NCBI RefSeq assembly: GCF_001662075.1
Contig: NZ_LYPL01000001.1
Location: forward strand, 186,001 to 250,000
Origin: Rhizobium bangladeshense
GTDB lineage: Bacteria > Pseudomonadota > Alphaproteobacteria > Rhizobiales > Rhizobiaceae
Length of the DNA: 64,000 nucleotides
Reading direction: 5' to 3'
Part shown: piece by piece, positions 7,265 to 16,582 of the stretch
Numbering within the stretch: position 1 is the first letter of the stretch
Layout: each line of letters starts with the position of its first letter
The notes under the pieces: generated by a model
Told to the model about the DNA's origin: nothing
The model's input: only the letters and a program-made list of their open reading frames with translations
The model's database searches: none
Position numbers and translations under genes: made by a program

Positions 7265-9775
7265 ATGGCTCTCGAGACCTATCAGGCGAAGCGCAATTTC
7301 AAACTCACGCCGGAGCCGCGCGGGCGCAAGGGCCGCAGCAGCGGCAACAGTTTCGTCATCCAGAAGCACGACGCCACCAGGCTGCATTATGATTTCCGGC
7401 TGGAAATGGATGGGGTGCTGAAGAGCTGGGCGGTGACGAAGGGGCCGAGCCTTAACCCGGAGGACAAGCGGCTGGCCGTGCATGTTGAAGACCACCCGCT
7501 GTCCTATGGCGATTTCGAAGGCATCATCCCGAAAGGTCAATATGGCGGCGGCACCGTCATCGTCTGGGATCGCGGCACCTGGACACCGCTCGGGGATGCG
7601 CACAAGGCCTACCGCAAGGGCCATATGGAATTCGAACTTGACGGCGAGAAGCTGAAAGGCCGCTGGCACCTCGTGCGCATGCGCGGCCGGCCGGGCGAAA
7701 AACGCGAGAACTGGCTGCTGATCAAGGGGGATGACGCCGAGGCGCGCCATGACGGCGATATTCTCGAGGAACGGCCGGAATCAGCCAAAACAGGCCGCCA
7801 GCTCGAAGAGGTGGCGGAAAATCCCGATGCGACCTGGAACTCCAAATCCGGAAACGGCAAGGCGGTTGCCGCCAAAAAGCCGGCGCAAGAGGCGAAGCCG
7901 TCAGTATCCCGAGAAGGCAAATGGCCCAAGGGTGCGCGTAAAAGCCCCATGCCCGATTTCATCGAACCGGCGCTTGCCAAGCTGAAACCGAAGCCACCGG
8001 CGGGCGATCGCTGGATCCACGAGATCAAGTTCGACGGCTACCGGCTGCAGGTCAGGATCGAGGACGGCAAGGTCCTTATGTTGACACGCAGCGGTCTGGA
8101 CTGGACGGCAAAGTTCGGCAAGGATGTGCTCGACGCCTTTGCCGCCCTGCCGGTGCAGTCGGCAGTGATCGATGGCGAAATCGTCGTCGAGGGCGATAGC
8201 GGCGCCTCGGATTTCTCAGCGCTCCAGCGCGATCTGAGCGAGGGCCGCAACGATCGCTTCGTCTTCTATGCTTTCGATCTCCTTCATCTCGATGGCCACA
8301 AGCTGATCGATGCCACGCTCATCGATCGCAAGCATCTGCTCGAAAGCCTGCTGCCTGCCGATAGTGACAAGCTGCGTTACAGCCCACATTTCAACGAACG
8401 CGGCGGACTGGTGCTCGATCATGCCTGCCGGCTCAGCCTCGAAGGCGTGATCTCCAAGCTGCGCGACAGCAAATACAGCTCGGGACGCAAGGGCGATTGG
8501 ATCAAATCGAAGTGCTCGCACCGGCAGGAATTCGTCATCGGCGGCTATGTGCCGTCGACCTCGATGGAGAATGCGATCGGCTCACTGGCGATGGGCTATT
8601 ACCGCGATGGCGAGCTCAAGCATGTCGGTCGCGTCGGCACCGGCTATACGGTGGCAACCGCGCAGATGCTCTATGAGAAGCTGTCGCGGATGATGCAGAA
8701 CGAGAACTCCTTCGACGACAAGCTCACCGCCGAGGAGCGGCGTGGGCTGATCTATGTCAAGCCGCAGCTGGTCGGCGAAGTCGAGTTCCGCTCCTGGTCG
8801 GCCGACGGCAATCTGCGCCATGCAGCCTTCCGCGGACTGCGCGATGACAAGCTTGCCAAAGAGGTGACGCGTGAGACGGAACAGACCGCAGCCCGCCCCC
8901 TGCCGAAAGCCGCTGTAACGCTCACCCACCCCGACCGCATCTACTGGCCGGACGAGGGTGTTACCAAGGTGGGACTGGCGGATTATTATGCCCAAGTCTG
9001 GCGCTTCATGGCGCCCTATATCGTCAACCGCCCCTTGGCGCTCTTGCGCCTGCCGGGCGGGATCAATGGTCGGCAGCGGTTTTTCCAGAAACACGCCTGG
9101 AAGGGCATGAACGCGCATATCGAGCAGATCATCGATCCGAATGACAAGCAGGGAGACAAGCTGCTGCGGATAACCGATTTCGACGGTGTCGTAGCGCTGG
9201 TGCAATCGGCCGTGCTTGAAATCCACCCCTGGGGCACGACGGCCGACAACTGGGAAAGGCCCGACATGATCACCATGGACCTCGATCCGGGCGAGGAGGT
9301 GGCGTGGCAGGATGTGATAGCCGCGGCTTACGAATTGAAGGCGCGGCTGGAAGCAGAAGGTCTCGCCGCCTTCGTCAAGACCTCAGGCGGCAAGGGGCTG
9401 CATGTGGTGACGCCGCTCACGCCGAAAGCCGGCTGGATGGAGGTGAAGGCCTTTGCCAAATGGCTGGCCGACAGTATGTCGGCCGATGATCCCGCCCGTT
9501 ATCTGGCGACGGCGACGAAGGCCAAGCGGAAGGGGAGGATCTTCATCGATTATCTGCGCAACGGCCGCGGCAACACGGCGGTTGCGGCCTATTCGACGCG
9601 GGCAAGACCGGGTGCTGCCGTTTCGATGCCGCTGGAATGGAGCGAGCTGACAGTCGACATCGGGCCGGCCTATTTTACCGTCGACAATGCGCCGACGCGG
9701 CTCGACGCCTTGCCCAGGGATCCCTGGGATGGATTTTTCGCTGCGGCGAAACCGCTGGAAAAGAGGAAACGATAG
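7265..9775 (+). CDS. ligD: ATP-dependent DNA ligase D, three-domain end-joining enzyme
   Basis: About 836 residues, a full-length LigD. Domain order is phosphoesterase (residues ~30-190, with HDATRLHYDFRLEMDGVLKSW and FEGIIPKGQYGGG), ATP-dependent ligase (~220-530, motif I EIKFDGYR with adenylated lysine K255), and primase-polymerase (~550-830, catalytic pair in TMDLDPGEE at D672/D674, then KTSGGKGLHVV). It seals and fills double-strand breaks together with Ku. I chose the ATG at 7265; the frame stays open back to 7190 inside ku, but the start at 7265 follows the ku stop and begins the family homology. The stop lies three bases from the end of the convergent second ku. Confidence 0.96.
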   Translation: MALETYQAKRNFKLTPEPRGRKGRSSGNSFVIQKHDATRLHYDFRLEMDGVLKSWAVTKGPSLNPEDKRLAVHVEDHPLSYGDFEGIIPKGQYGGGTVIVWDRGTWTPLGDAHKAYRKGHMEFELDGEKLKGRWHLVRMRGRPGEKRENWLLIKGDDAEARHDGDILEERPESAKTGRQLEEVAENPDATWNSKSGNGKAVAAKKPAQEAKPSVSREGKWPKGARKSPMPDFIEPALAKLKPKPPAGDRWIHEIKFDGYRLQVRIEDGKVLMLTRSGLDWTAKFGKDVLDAFAALPVQSAVIDGEIVVEGDSGASDFSALQRDLSEGRNDRFVFYAFDLLHLDGHKLIDATLIDRKHLLESLLPADSDKLRYSPHFNERGGLVLDHACRLSLEGVISKLRDSKYSSGRKGDWIKSKCSHRQEFVIGGYVPSTSMENAIGSLAMGYYRDGELKHVGRVGTGYTVATAQMLYEKLSRMMQNENSFDDKLTAEERRGLIYVKPQLVGEVEFRSWSADGNLRHAAFRGLRDDKLAKEVTRETEQTAARPLPKAAVTLTHPDRIYWPDEGVTKVGLADYYAQVWRFMAPYIVNRPLALLRLPGGINGRQRFFQKHAWKGMNAHIEQIIDPNDKQGDKLLRITDFDGVVALVQSAVLEIHPWGTTADNWERPDMITMDLDPGEEVAWQDVIAAAYELKARLEAEGLAAFVKTSGGKGLHVVTPLTPKAGWMEVKAFAKWLADSMSADDPARYLATATKAKRKGRIFIDYLRNGRGNTAVAAYSTRARPGAAVSMPLEWSELTVDIGPAYFTVDNAPTRLDALPRDPWDGFFAAAKPLEKRKR

Positions 9776-9778
9776 GAA

Positions 9779-10579
9779 TTACCGCGGCTTCCCGCCGCCT
9801 TCCGCCAGGCTCTTCTTCAGCGCGTCCATGATGTTGATGACGTTGCCGGTCGATTCCACCGGCGGTGGTTTTTTGGCCGGGGCGACCTGCTTCAAGCTCT
9901 TCTGCTTGCCGCGGATCATCGACTTCAGGCGTTTCTGGATCGGGTCCTGCACCATGGTCGGGCTCCAATCCTTGGTCTCTTCCTTGACCAGCTGCTTCAT
10001 CAGCGTCAAAAGCTTGCTGTCGATCTTTGCCTTGTAGTCGATCTCGGCCAGAGGTTCGCGCACCTCGTCGCCATAACGCAGGGTCCAGAGAATGATGCCT
10101 TTGCCTTGCGGCTCCAGCAGCACGGCGCGCTCGCGGCGATAGAGCACCAGACGGGCAATGCCGACGACATCGTTCGCCTTCATCGCCTCGCGGATGACGC
10201 AGAAGGCTTCGACGCCGACCTTGTCCTCGGGCGCCAGGAAATGCGGCTTGTCGTACCAGATCCAGTCGATCGAGCCGCGCGGCACGAAACTGTCGATATC
10301 GATGGTGCGGGTGCTTTCCTGCCCGACCTCCTCGATCTCCTCGTCTTCGAGAAGAACATAGTCGTCCTCGCCGCGCGGATAGGCCTTTACCTGGTCTCTG
10401 TCATCCACCGGCTTGTGGGTGACGCTGTCGACATAGCGGCTTTCGACACGATTCTTAGTCTGGCGATTAAGGACGTGGAAACGCACCTTGTTGCTTTCGG
10501 TCGTCGCCGGCGTCAGCGAGACGGAAGCGGTGACGAGCGAGAGCTTGAGATAACCTTTCCAGAATGTCTGGCGTGCCAT
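9779..10579 (-). CDS. ku: Ku-type DNA end-binding protein (second copy)
   Basis: A 266-residue Ku, clearly a paralogue rather than a copy of the gene at 6409. It starts ARQTFWKGYLKLSLVTASVSL and continues with KVRFHVLNRQTKNRVESRYVD, then DDRDQVKAYPRGEDDYVLLED. The C-terminal tail is short and basic and ends VINIMDALKKSLAEGGGKP, a conserved tail motif shared with the first copy (VVDLMEALRQS). It faces ligD tail-to-tail with a three-base gap. Rhizobia are known to carry several ku genes with partly distinct roles or hetero-oligomers; here two flank one ligD. Confidence 0.95.
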   Translation of the reverse strand: MARQTFWKGYLKLSLVTASVSLTPATTESNKVRFHVLNRQTKNRVESRYVDSVTHKPVDDRDQVKAYPRGEDDYVLLEDEEIEEVGQESTRTIDIDSFVPRGSIDWIWYDKPHFLAPEDKVGVEAFCVIREAMKANDVVGIARLVLYRRERAVLLEPQGKGIILWTLRYGDEVREPLAEIDYKAKIDSKLLTLMKQLVKEETKDWSPTMVQDPIQKRLKSMIRGKQKSLKQVAPAKKPPPVESTGNVINIMDALKKSLAEGGGKPR

Positions 10580-10675
10580 GACTGTCCTTCCCTCCCGGAC
10601 ACGGTTGACATGGCAATCAACGGCAAAACCAGCCCTGTGGTTCCGGGCCGGGCATGATCGGCGGCGGTGCTCCGC

Positions 10676-11821
10676 TCAGATCGTGAGATACCGCTTCTGC
10701 CACGGGAGCATTTTCTCCTGCCATGCGCGTGGCGTGAATTCGTCATAGGCGGCCTCGGCGATCGCCAGCATCCAGTTGCGGCCCTTGCGGGCGAGCAGCA
10801 CGCAGGACAATTCCACGCCGGGCTCGACGGCAATGGAAGGCCGGTTGGCGCCTGGGATGTCTACTCCCTTGTCACGCCACTGGATCACGATTTCATCGGG
10901 TTCGGATGTCCATTCCCCTGAGGCGACGGATGCCTTGCCGTCGGAGTTGAAACGAAGCGGCGGCGGCCTAACGTTCAGGAAGCTGCCGTCATTGTGATAA
11001 TTGCCATCGATCTGACCGGCGGTGGCTTCGCCCGTTCCTTTCAAAAGGACGTCCTGCCGGCACCGCATGAATATGTTGCGCCGGAGGCTGCCCGACCACG
11101 GACGATTGGCGAAGAAGGCGACGTCGCATGCGCTGATGACGTTGTCGTGGATATCGATATCCTTGCGGAATGCCCGCTCCTGGTCGGAAAAGCCACTCAG
11201 GCTGATGCCGCGATTGTTGTTCTCGATCCAGTTGTCGTAGAGGTGATGGCCGGCATGATCGACCTTGTCGCCGATGCCGTAGCCGAAGGAATAGTCGTTC
11301 ATCCTGCCGTCGCGCATGATGTTGCTGCGCACCACGGCATCGTCGCCGATCGACGAAAAGGAGAAATTCTTGCCGCCGATAAAGTTGTATTCGACGCGGT
11401 ATCTCCTGGTTTTGTCGCAGACCAGCGCACCCTTGTTCGACGCGCTTGTCGGCGACTGCAGGAAGAGGTTGCCGCGGATCACGATATCGGAGCTGATATT
11501 GTCGTCGCTGTTTTGATAGGCGAACTGGCAGCAATCGGCGCCCTCGCCCGGCGCGGCGCCCATGCGGTTGTTTTCCAGAAGCACGTTCGACGTCTTCGTC
11601 AGATAGATGCCGTCGCCCCTGACATTTTCCGTTTCGCAGCGCCTGACGACGAGGTTCTTACCGTTGTGAAACTTGAAGCCGCGCGGCGAGTTCTTGACGA
11701 CGACGTCCTCGACCATCGTATCGGAAAACACCTGATAGGAGACGCCGATATCCTCGGCACCGTCGATGACTTGCGCCCGCGTGGAGACGCCATGAGATTT
11801 CTTTCGCAGGATTGCGGGCAT
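10676..11821 (-). CDS. Right-handed parallel beta-helix repeat protein
   Basis: About 381 residues made of short repeating turns such as GVSYQVFSDTMVEDVVVKNS, NVLLENNRMGAAPG, DIVIRGNLFLQSP, and NNRGISLSGFS, the pattern of pectate-lyase/NosD-like beta-helices. No signal peptide is visible. The C-terminal ~80 residues are a separate, non-repeating part. The start at 11821 is chosen because GGAG lies five bases before it; a further in-frame ATG at 11893 has no such site. The substrate is not evident; the fold is used by polysaccharide lyases, epimerases and surface proteins. It lies 96 bases upstream of ku2 on the same strand. Confidence 0.75.
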   Translation of the reverse strand: MPAILRKKSHGVSTRAQVIDGAEDIGVSYQVFSDTMVEDVVVKNSPRGFKFHNGKNLVVRRCETENVRGDGIYLTKTSNVLLENNRMGAAPGEGADCCQFAYQNSDDNISSDIVIRGNLFLQSPTSASNKGALVCDKTRRYRVEYNFIGGKNFSFSSIGDDAVVRSNIMRDGRMNDYSFGYGIGDKVDHAGHHLYDNWIENNNRGISLSGFSDQERAFRKDIDIHDNVISACDVAFFANRPWSGSLRRNIFMRCRQDVLLKGTGEATAGQIDGNYHNDGSFLNVRPPPLRFNSDGKASVASGEWTSEPDEIVIQWRDKGVDIPGANRPSIAVEPGVELSCVLLARKGRNWMLAIAEAAYDEFTPRAWQEKMLPWQKRYLTI

Positions 11822-12020
11822 CGGATCTCCATCGGCGCGATTACCTGGGCACCCACGCATCTTCCCGGAGGCGCAAGGGATGCAGTAACGCATTGAGCTG
11901 CTGCATGGCTTACCCTTAAATCAATTCCGATTTAAGAAATACGCAGTCGCGCCGAATTAATGCAGGGCATGTGGCAGGAGTTTGACGGCCTGCTTCACTT
12001 CGCAGGCCGTCTTGCGATCT

Positions 12021-12126
12021 TTAGAGCGCGTCGCATCAAATTTAATTCATGCGCGCGCGCTTTACCTCTTTGATTTTATGCATGTCGTTGTCCCGGAACC
12101 GCTGCACACTTCCGGGCGACATGCAT
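12021..12126. repeat. Rhizobial intergenic mosaic repeat, second copy
   Basis: Matches the spacer and second palindrome of the repeat at 3601-3748 (shared GCGTCGCATCAAATTT, CTCTTTG, and GCATGTCGTTGTCCCGGAAC). The outer arms ATGCATGTCG (12078-12087) and CGACATGCAT (12117-12126) are a perfect 10-base pair; the inner arms CCCGGAA (12092-12098) and TTCCGGG (12110-12116) are a perfect 7-base pair. It lacks the first palindrome seen in the other copy, so the element is modular. Confidence 0.85.
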
Positions 12127-12278
12127 CAAATCCTCGCAGTGCCAGTCTTCGCATAGATAAACCGGACCGAGACGCGCCTTTCGTGCTCATTGACACGGAT
12201 GCCACCGGCCGCGAACGGAACGCCAGCAAAGTAATCCAAGGCAATCACGGCGATGAATCAAACGAATCCATTTGACGG

Positions 12279-12297
12279 ATATCCTACAAGTGGATAT
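12279..12297. promoter_or_regulatory. Inverted repeat upstream of gntR (possible operator)
   Basis: ATATCC - 7 bases - GGATAT, centred about 48 bases before the gntR start. Position and symmetry fit an autoregulatory operator for the FadR-type regulator, but it does not match the usual FadR-family GT-N-AC core, so this is a weak call. Confidence 0.35.
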
Positions 12298-12335
12298 GTC
12301 TAGCCAAGCCCATCGCAGACCGAAATGAGAACGGC

Positions 12336-13067
12336 ATGTCGCTGAAATCCATGAAGCCCCTCACCCGTGCGCCTCTGCTCCACGTTTCCGTGCAGGACAG
12401 CCTGCGGGCCTATATCAGCGACAATGGATTGAAGCCCGGCACGCTGCTTCCGGCCGAATCCGAGCTGGCGAACCAGCTCGGCGTCAGCCGCAATTCTCTG
12501 CGCGAAGGCATCAAGGCGCTGGAATCGCTCGGCGTACTGGAATCGCGTCGCGGCATCGGCATCTTCGTCAAAGCCTTCTCGTTCGAACCGCTGCTCGACA
12601 ATCTCGCCTATGGCCTCGGCGGCGCGCTGCGCCAGATCGAGGAAGTGATCGAGATCCGCCGGACGCTGGAAGTCGGCCTGATCGGCAAGACAGTCGAGAT
12701 GATCGGCGACGACGATATCGCCGAGCTGCGCGCCACGGTGGACCGCATGCGGATCCATGCCGAGCGCGGTCAATCCTTCGCCGACGAAGACCAGCTTTTT
12801 CATACCCTGCTGTTCCGCTGCCAGAACAACGAGACCCTTGCCCGGCTGATCGATGTTTTCTGGCTCGCCTTCTACAAGGCCTCCGATTTCGTAAATCTCG
12901 ACAATGTCGATCCCGTCGCGACCTGGAGGGATCACGCGGCGATCGTCGATGCCATCGAGGCGAAGGACGTCGCGCAAGCGCAGAAACGCCTGGACCGTCA
13001 CTACGACGGCATTTCCCGGGTGATCGCCGCCAACAAGAAAAGTGTCAATGTGGGAGGAACACAATGA
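12336..13067 (+). CDS. FadR-subfamily GntR transcriptional regulator
   Basis: A 243-residue regulator. The N-terminal winged helix covers residues ~18-78 (PGTLLPAESELANQLGVSRNSLREGIKALESLGVLESRRGIGIFV) in pieces typical of GntR. The C-terminal all-helical FCD domain (~100-230) has the family's metal or ligand-binding histidines and acidic residues, for example in DEDQLFHTLLFRCQNNE and DHAAIVDAIEAKD. FadR-type regulators bind small organic acids and usually repress the adjacent catabolic operon. Its stop overlaps the start of the ABC binding-protein gene by four bases (ATGA), so it is the first gene of that operon and likely controls it. Confidence 0.9.
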   Translation: MSLKSMKPLTRAPLLHVSVQDSLRAYISDNGLKPGTLLPAESELANQLGVSRNSLREGIKALESLGVLESRRGIGIFVKAFSFEPLLDNLAYGLGGALRQIEEVIEIRRTLEVGLIGKTVEMIGDDDIAELRATVDRMRIHAERGQSFADEDQLFHTLLFRCQNNETLARLIDVFWLAFYKASDFVNLDNVDPVATWRDHAAIVDAIEAKDVAQAQKRLDRHYDGISRVIAANKKSVNVGGTQ

Positions 13068-14650
13068 GACGACTATTCAGACTATCATCGACCATCGCGC
13101 TTGCTGGGATGATGGCGACGACCGCCATTCCGGCCTTCACCGCCCCGGCACAGGCAGCCACGCTCTCGGGCGGCTTCGATGTCGGACCCGGCGGCTTCCA
13201 GGGCAATTTCAACCCGCTCGCCGCGACGGGCGGCTTCACCTGGCTCAGCGTCTATTTCGAGCCGTTGGTGACCTATGACGAGAAGCTCGAGAAAGTCGTC
13301 GGCCAGCTCGCCTCGTCCTATGAGGTCAGTCCCGATCAGATGACCTACACGTTCAAGCTCGCCGACGCGAAATGGCATGACGGCAAGCCCTTCACCGCAA
13401 AGGATGCCAAGTTCACCATCGAGCTTGCCAAAAACGCCAAGACCGGCTCGGTTCTCGCGGCTCGCCTGAACGCCGTTTCCTCGGCCGAGGCCAAGGACGA
13501 CAAGACGCTGGTCATCAAACTGTCGGCTCCGTCGGCAAGCCTGATGGACACGCTGACGAAGGTGATGATGCTGCCGGAGCACGCGCTGTCGCAGATCCCG
13601 GCGGACCAACTCGCCAAGAACACATGGTGGTCCACCGCGCCGATCGGCACCGGGCCGTTCAAGTTCACCAAATACGTCACCGATCAATATGTCGAACTTG
13701 CCGCCAACACCGACTACCGGGGCGGCAAGCCGGCGCTGGAAAAGATCATCAACCGCTATTTCGCCAATCCGGCTGCGGCGATCGCCGCACTGCGCGCCGG
13801 TGAGATCCAGTTCACCTATGTCGATTCGAACGATCTGACCGCCTTCAACAACAACAAGGATTTCCGCGTCATCGAAGGCAACTCCTTCGTCGTCAACTAT
13901 CTCGGCTTCAATCACGACTCGCCGATCTGGAAGGATGTCCGGATCCGTCAGGCGGTGATGTATGCGATCAATCGCGATGCAATCATCCAGAGCCTTTACG
14001 GCGGCGCCGCCAAACCGGCAAACTGCGCCTATATCGCCGACCAGGTGGTGCCGAAGGGCATCGAAACCTATGCCTACGATCCGGAAAAGGCCAAGCAGTT
14101 GCTGAAGGAAGCCGGCTGGGAGCAAATCAACGGCGACAAGCCGATAACGCTTCTGACCTATTACACGACGCCGCTTGCCGCCAATGTCATGGCTGCGGTC
14201 CAGGCAATGCTCGCCCAGGTCGGCATCAACGTCACGCCGCGCGCCGTCGACACCCCGACCTATAACAGCATCGTGCTCAACCCGACGCCCGACGTCGCGC
14301 AATTCCAGATGGTTTATGCCGGCCTGCAGAACGGCCCTGACCCGGGCAGCATCAATGTCGGCCTCAACGAGAAGCAGATCCCGCCGGCCGGCCCGAACGT
14401 CGCCCGCGTGCGCATGCCGGTGCTGACCGCCGCTCTCGATGCGGCGCTCGGCGAGACGGATGCCGCAAAGCGCGAGGCCCGCTACCAGGAGGTCTGCAAG
14501 GTGATGAACAAGGAACTGCCCTGGGGTCCGCTCTGGGTGGCGAAACGTTATGGCGTCGCCTCCTCCAAACTGAAGGACTTCGTCTGGACGCCGGCCCCCG
14601 GCGGCGGCCCTTACCAGGCGCATCCGGAAAAATGGGCGATCGCCGAATAG
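13064..14650 (+). CDS. ABC transporter substrate-binding protein, peptide/nickel/opine family 5
   Basis: About 528 residues with a signal peptide (MRRLFRLSSTIALAGMMATT, cleavage likely after APAQA near residue 36). The mature part is a family 5 solute-binding protein: YEPLVTYDEKLEKVVGQLA-like start, WHDGKPFTAKDAKFTIELAK, then VRIRQAVMYAINRDAI. Family members bind di- and oligopeptides, opines, nickel or other solutes, so the name dppA is not justified. GGGAGGAA lies before the start, which overlaps the gntR stop. The stop is followed by a strong hairpin before the first permease gene. Confidence 0.93.
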   Translation: MRRLFRLSSTIALAGMMATTAIPAFTAPAQAATLSGGFDVGPGGFQGNFNPLAATGGFTWLSVYFEPLVTYDEKLEKVVGQLASSYEVSPDQMTYTFKLADAKWHDGKPFTAKDAKFTIELAKNAKTGSVLAARLNAVSSAEAKDDKTLVIKLSAPSASLMDTLTKVMMLPEHALSQIPADQLAKNTWWSTAPIGTGPFKFTKYVTDQYVELAANTDYRGGKPALEKIINRYFANPAAAIAALRAGEIQFTYVDSNDLTAFNNNKDFRVIEGNSFVVNYLGFNHDSPIWKDVRIRQAVMYAINRDAIIQSLYGGAAKPANCAYIADQVVPKGIETYAYDPEKAKQLLKEAGWEQINGDKPITLLTYYTTPLAANVMAAVQAMLAQVGINVTPRAVDTPTYNSIVLNPTPDVAQFQMVYAGLQNGPDPGSINVGLNEKQIPPAGPNVARVRMPVLTAALDAALGETDAAKREARYQEVCKVMNKELPWGPLWVAKRYGVASSKLKDFVWTPAPGGGPYQAHPEKWAIAE

Positions 14651-14675
14651 GGCGTAGCACATCCTGAGACGCAAA

Positions 14676-14705
14676 GGGCGGCCAGGTCGGCGAACCTGTC
14701 CGCCC
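14676..14705 (+). promoter_or_regulatory. Intra-operon hairpin after the binding-protein gene
   Basis: GGGCGG (14676-14681) pairs with CCGCCC (14700-14705), and CAGGT (14683-14687) pairs with ACCTG (14694-14698). It lies between the binding-protein stop and the first permease. Such hairpins commonly stabilise the binding-protein message or attenuate the downstream part; there is no clear run of T, so it is not a classical terminator. Confidence 0.6.
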
Positions 14706-14724
14706 GCACAGGAACGGGTTTTTC

Positions 14725-15684
14725 ATGCTGAGATACAGTCTCCGGCGCCTGCTGATCGGCGTGGGCATGCTGCTTGCCCTGAGCGTGCTGATCTTCGTCA
14801 TGCTGCGCCTTACCCCTGGCGATCCGATTGACGCCTATATCGACCCCAATGTGCCGATGTCATCGTCGGATCTTGCCGAACTGCGCGTCACACTCGGCCT
14901 CGATCAGCCGCTGCCGCTGCAGTATGTCGCCTGGCTGGGGCAAGCGCTGACGGGAAATCTCGGTTATTCGATCAAACGGCCCGACCAGCCGGTGCTCGGT
15001 CTCGTGCTCTCGCGCGTCGGGCCGACGGTCCTCTTGATGGGATCGGCGATCGCGATCGCAATCATCGCCGGTATTGCGACCGGCATCGTCAGCGCTGTTC
15101 GCCGCAACTCGATCGCCGACCTGTCCTTGTCGGTCTTTGCCGTCACCGGCATTTCCAGTCCGCCCTTTCTGAGCGCCCTGGTCGGCCTTTATCTGTTTTC
15201 GGTCTATTTCCGCTGGATGCCCTCCGGCGGCATGCTGACGCCCGGCCGGGAATTTTCCGTCGCCGACCTCCTCCATCACCTCATCCTGCCCGCGACATTG
15301 CTGGCCGTGGCGCAGACAGCACTGATCATGCGTTACATGCGCGCTTCCATGCTCGAGGTCCTGAACCAGGACTATGTGCGCACGGCGCGCGCCAAGGGCG
15401 TCTTCGAATTCTGGGTCATTACCAAGCATGCGCTGCGCAATGCGCTGCTTCCCGTCATCACCCTGATCGGCTCGACCATCGGCCTTGCCATCGGCGGCGC
15501 GATCTTCATCGAAAGCGTCTTCAACTGGCCCGGCATGGGCCTGCTGATGGTCGATGCGGTGGAAGGCCGCGACTATCCTGTTATCATGGGTTCGACGCTC
15601 GTGATCGGCGCCTGCGTCATCGCCGTCAACCTTCTGACCGATCTCGCCTATGCGCTGGTCGATCCGCGGATCAAGATGGGCTGA
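14725..15684 (+). CDS. ABC transporter permease, DppB-like
   Basis: A 319-residue inner-membrane permease with about six spans. It begins [23 protein letters not shown] and carries the BPD_transp_1 coupling region ([29 protein letters not shown]) that docks on the ATPases, and a typical end ([11 protein letters not shown]). AGGAA lies 10 bases before the ATG. It is co-directional with the binding-protein gene (74 bases upstream) and nearly abuts the second permease (3-base gap). Confidence 0.93.
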   Translation: MLRYSLRRLLIGVGMLLALSVLIFVMLRLTPGDPIDAYIDPNVPMSSSDLAELRVTLGLDQPLPLQYVAWLGQALTGNLGYSIKRPDQPVLGLVLSRVGPTVLLMGSAIAIAIIAGIATGIVSAVRRNSIADLSLSVFAVTGISSPPFLSALVGLYLFSVYFRWMPSGGMLTPGREFSVADLLHHLILPATLLAVAQTALIMRYMRASMLEVLNQDYVRTARAKGVFEFWVITKHALRNALLPVITLIGSTIGLAIGGAIFIESVFNWPGMGLLMVDAVEGRDYPVIMGSTLVIGACVIAVNLLTDLAYALVDPRIKMG

Positions 15685-15687
15685 GCG

Positions 15688-16563
15688 ATGCCGGCACGAA
15701 ACCCTGCCCGCAGTCCGGGCCCGATCGCACGCTCCCTGCATCGCTTCCTGCTCAATCGGGCCGCCTTCGCCGGCGTGTGCATGATCGCGCTGGTGGTCGT
15801 GGCGATCCTTTCCTATCCGCTGTGGTGGAGCTTCAAACCCAACGACATCGATCTGCTGGCGATGAATGCGCAGCCGGGACCGAGACACTGGTTCGGCACC
15901 GATGGCGTCGGCCGCGACATCTTTGCCCGGGTCATGGACGGCGGCCGGATCTCGCTTTTGGTGGCCCTCACCTCGACCGTCATTTCCGCCGTCATCGGTT
16001 TCATGGTCGGCGCGGTCTCGGCGCTTGCCGGCCGCTTTGCGGATGCCGTCACCATGCGTTTCGTCGATCTCGTCATGACGCTGCCGCCGGTCATCTTCCT
16101 GCTGGTGCTCGCCTCGATCGCCGGCACCGGCATCTGGCCGACGGTCTTCGTCATCTCGCTGCTCTCCTGGCCGCTGCTGGCGCGCATGGTGCGCGCGCGG
16201 CTGCTGGAACTTCGCGAGCGTGACTTCGTGACGGCGGCAAGGGGCATGGGAGCGGGTCTGCCGCACCTGCTTTTCCGTCACGGCCTGCCGAACTCGATCG
16301 ACATCCTGGTCGTCTTCGCGACGCTGCAGATCGCCAACGCCATTCTGCTCGAGGCCGGCCTTTCCTTCCTCGGGCTCGGCATTGCGCCGCCGGCGGCAAG
16401 CTGGGGCAACATGCTGAATGCCGCCCGCTCCACCGCCGTGCTCGAGCAGTATCCCTGGCAGTGGCTGTTTCCCGGCGGCTTTCTGGTGCTTGCCGTCCTT
16501 GCAATCAACTTCATTGGCGATGGTCTTCGCGATGCCTTCGACCCTCGCGCCGAATTAAACTGA
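15688..16563 (+). CDS. ABC transporter permease, DppC-like
   Basis: A 291-residue permease with a short cytoplasmic N-terminus and about six membrane spans. The periplasmic loop contains [21 protein letters not shown], a hallmark of OppC/DppC permeases, and the coupling helix lies in [23 protein letters not shown]. The last segment [18 protein letters not shown] is characteristic of the family. It pairs with the preceding DppB-like protein to form the membrane channel of the importer. Confidence 0.93.
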   Translation: MPARNPARSPGPIARSLHRFLLNRAAFAGVCMIALVVVAILSYPLWWSFKPNDIDLLAMNAQPGPRHWFGTDGVGRDIFARVMDGGRISLLVALTSTVISAVIGFMVGAVSALAGRFADAVTMRFVDLVMTLPPVIFLLVLASIAGTGIWPTVFVISLLSWPLLARMVRARLLELRERDFVTAARGMGAGLPHLLFRHGLPNSIDILVVFATLQIANAILLEAGLSFLGLGIAPPAASWGNMLNAARSTAVLEQYPWQWLFPGGFLVLAVLAINFIGDGLRDAFDPRAELN

Positions 16564-16582
16564 CGATCGAAAGAAAGCGAAA

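Larger units (their letters stand above)
11822..12335. other. Intergenic region with a mosaic repeat and the gntR promoter
   Basis: About 510 bases between the divergent beta-helix and gntR genes. It holds one copy of the palindromic repeat (about 12021-12126) and a small inverted repeat before gntR (12279-12297). I see no convincing gene in it. Confidence 0.7.

Noticed and set aside
12279..12297. FadR-consensus operator before gntR
   Set aside because: The inverted repeat exists but lacks the usual GT-N-AC core, so I keep it only as an unspecific candidate.
13085..14674. 529-codon minus-strand open frame
   Set aside because: Antisense of the ABC binding protein; no family resemblance.
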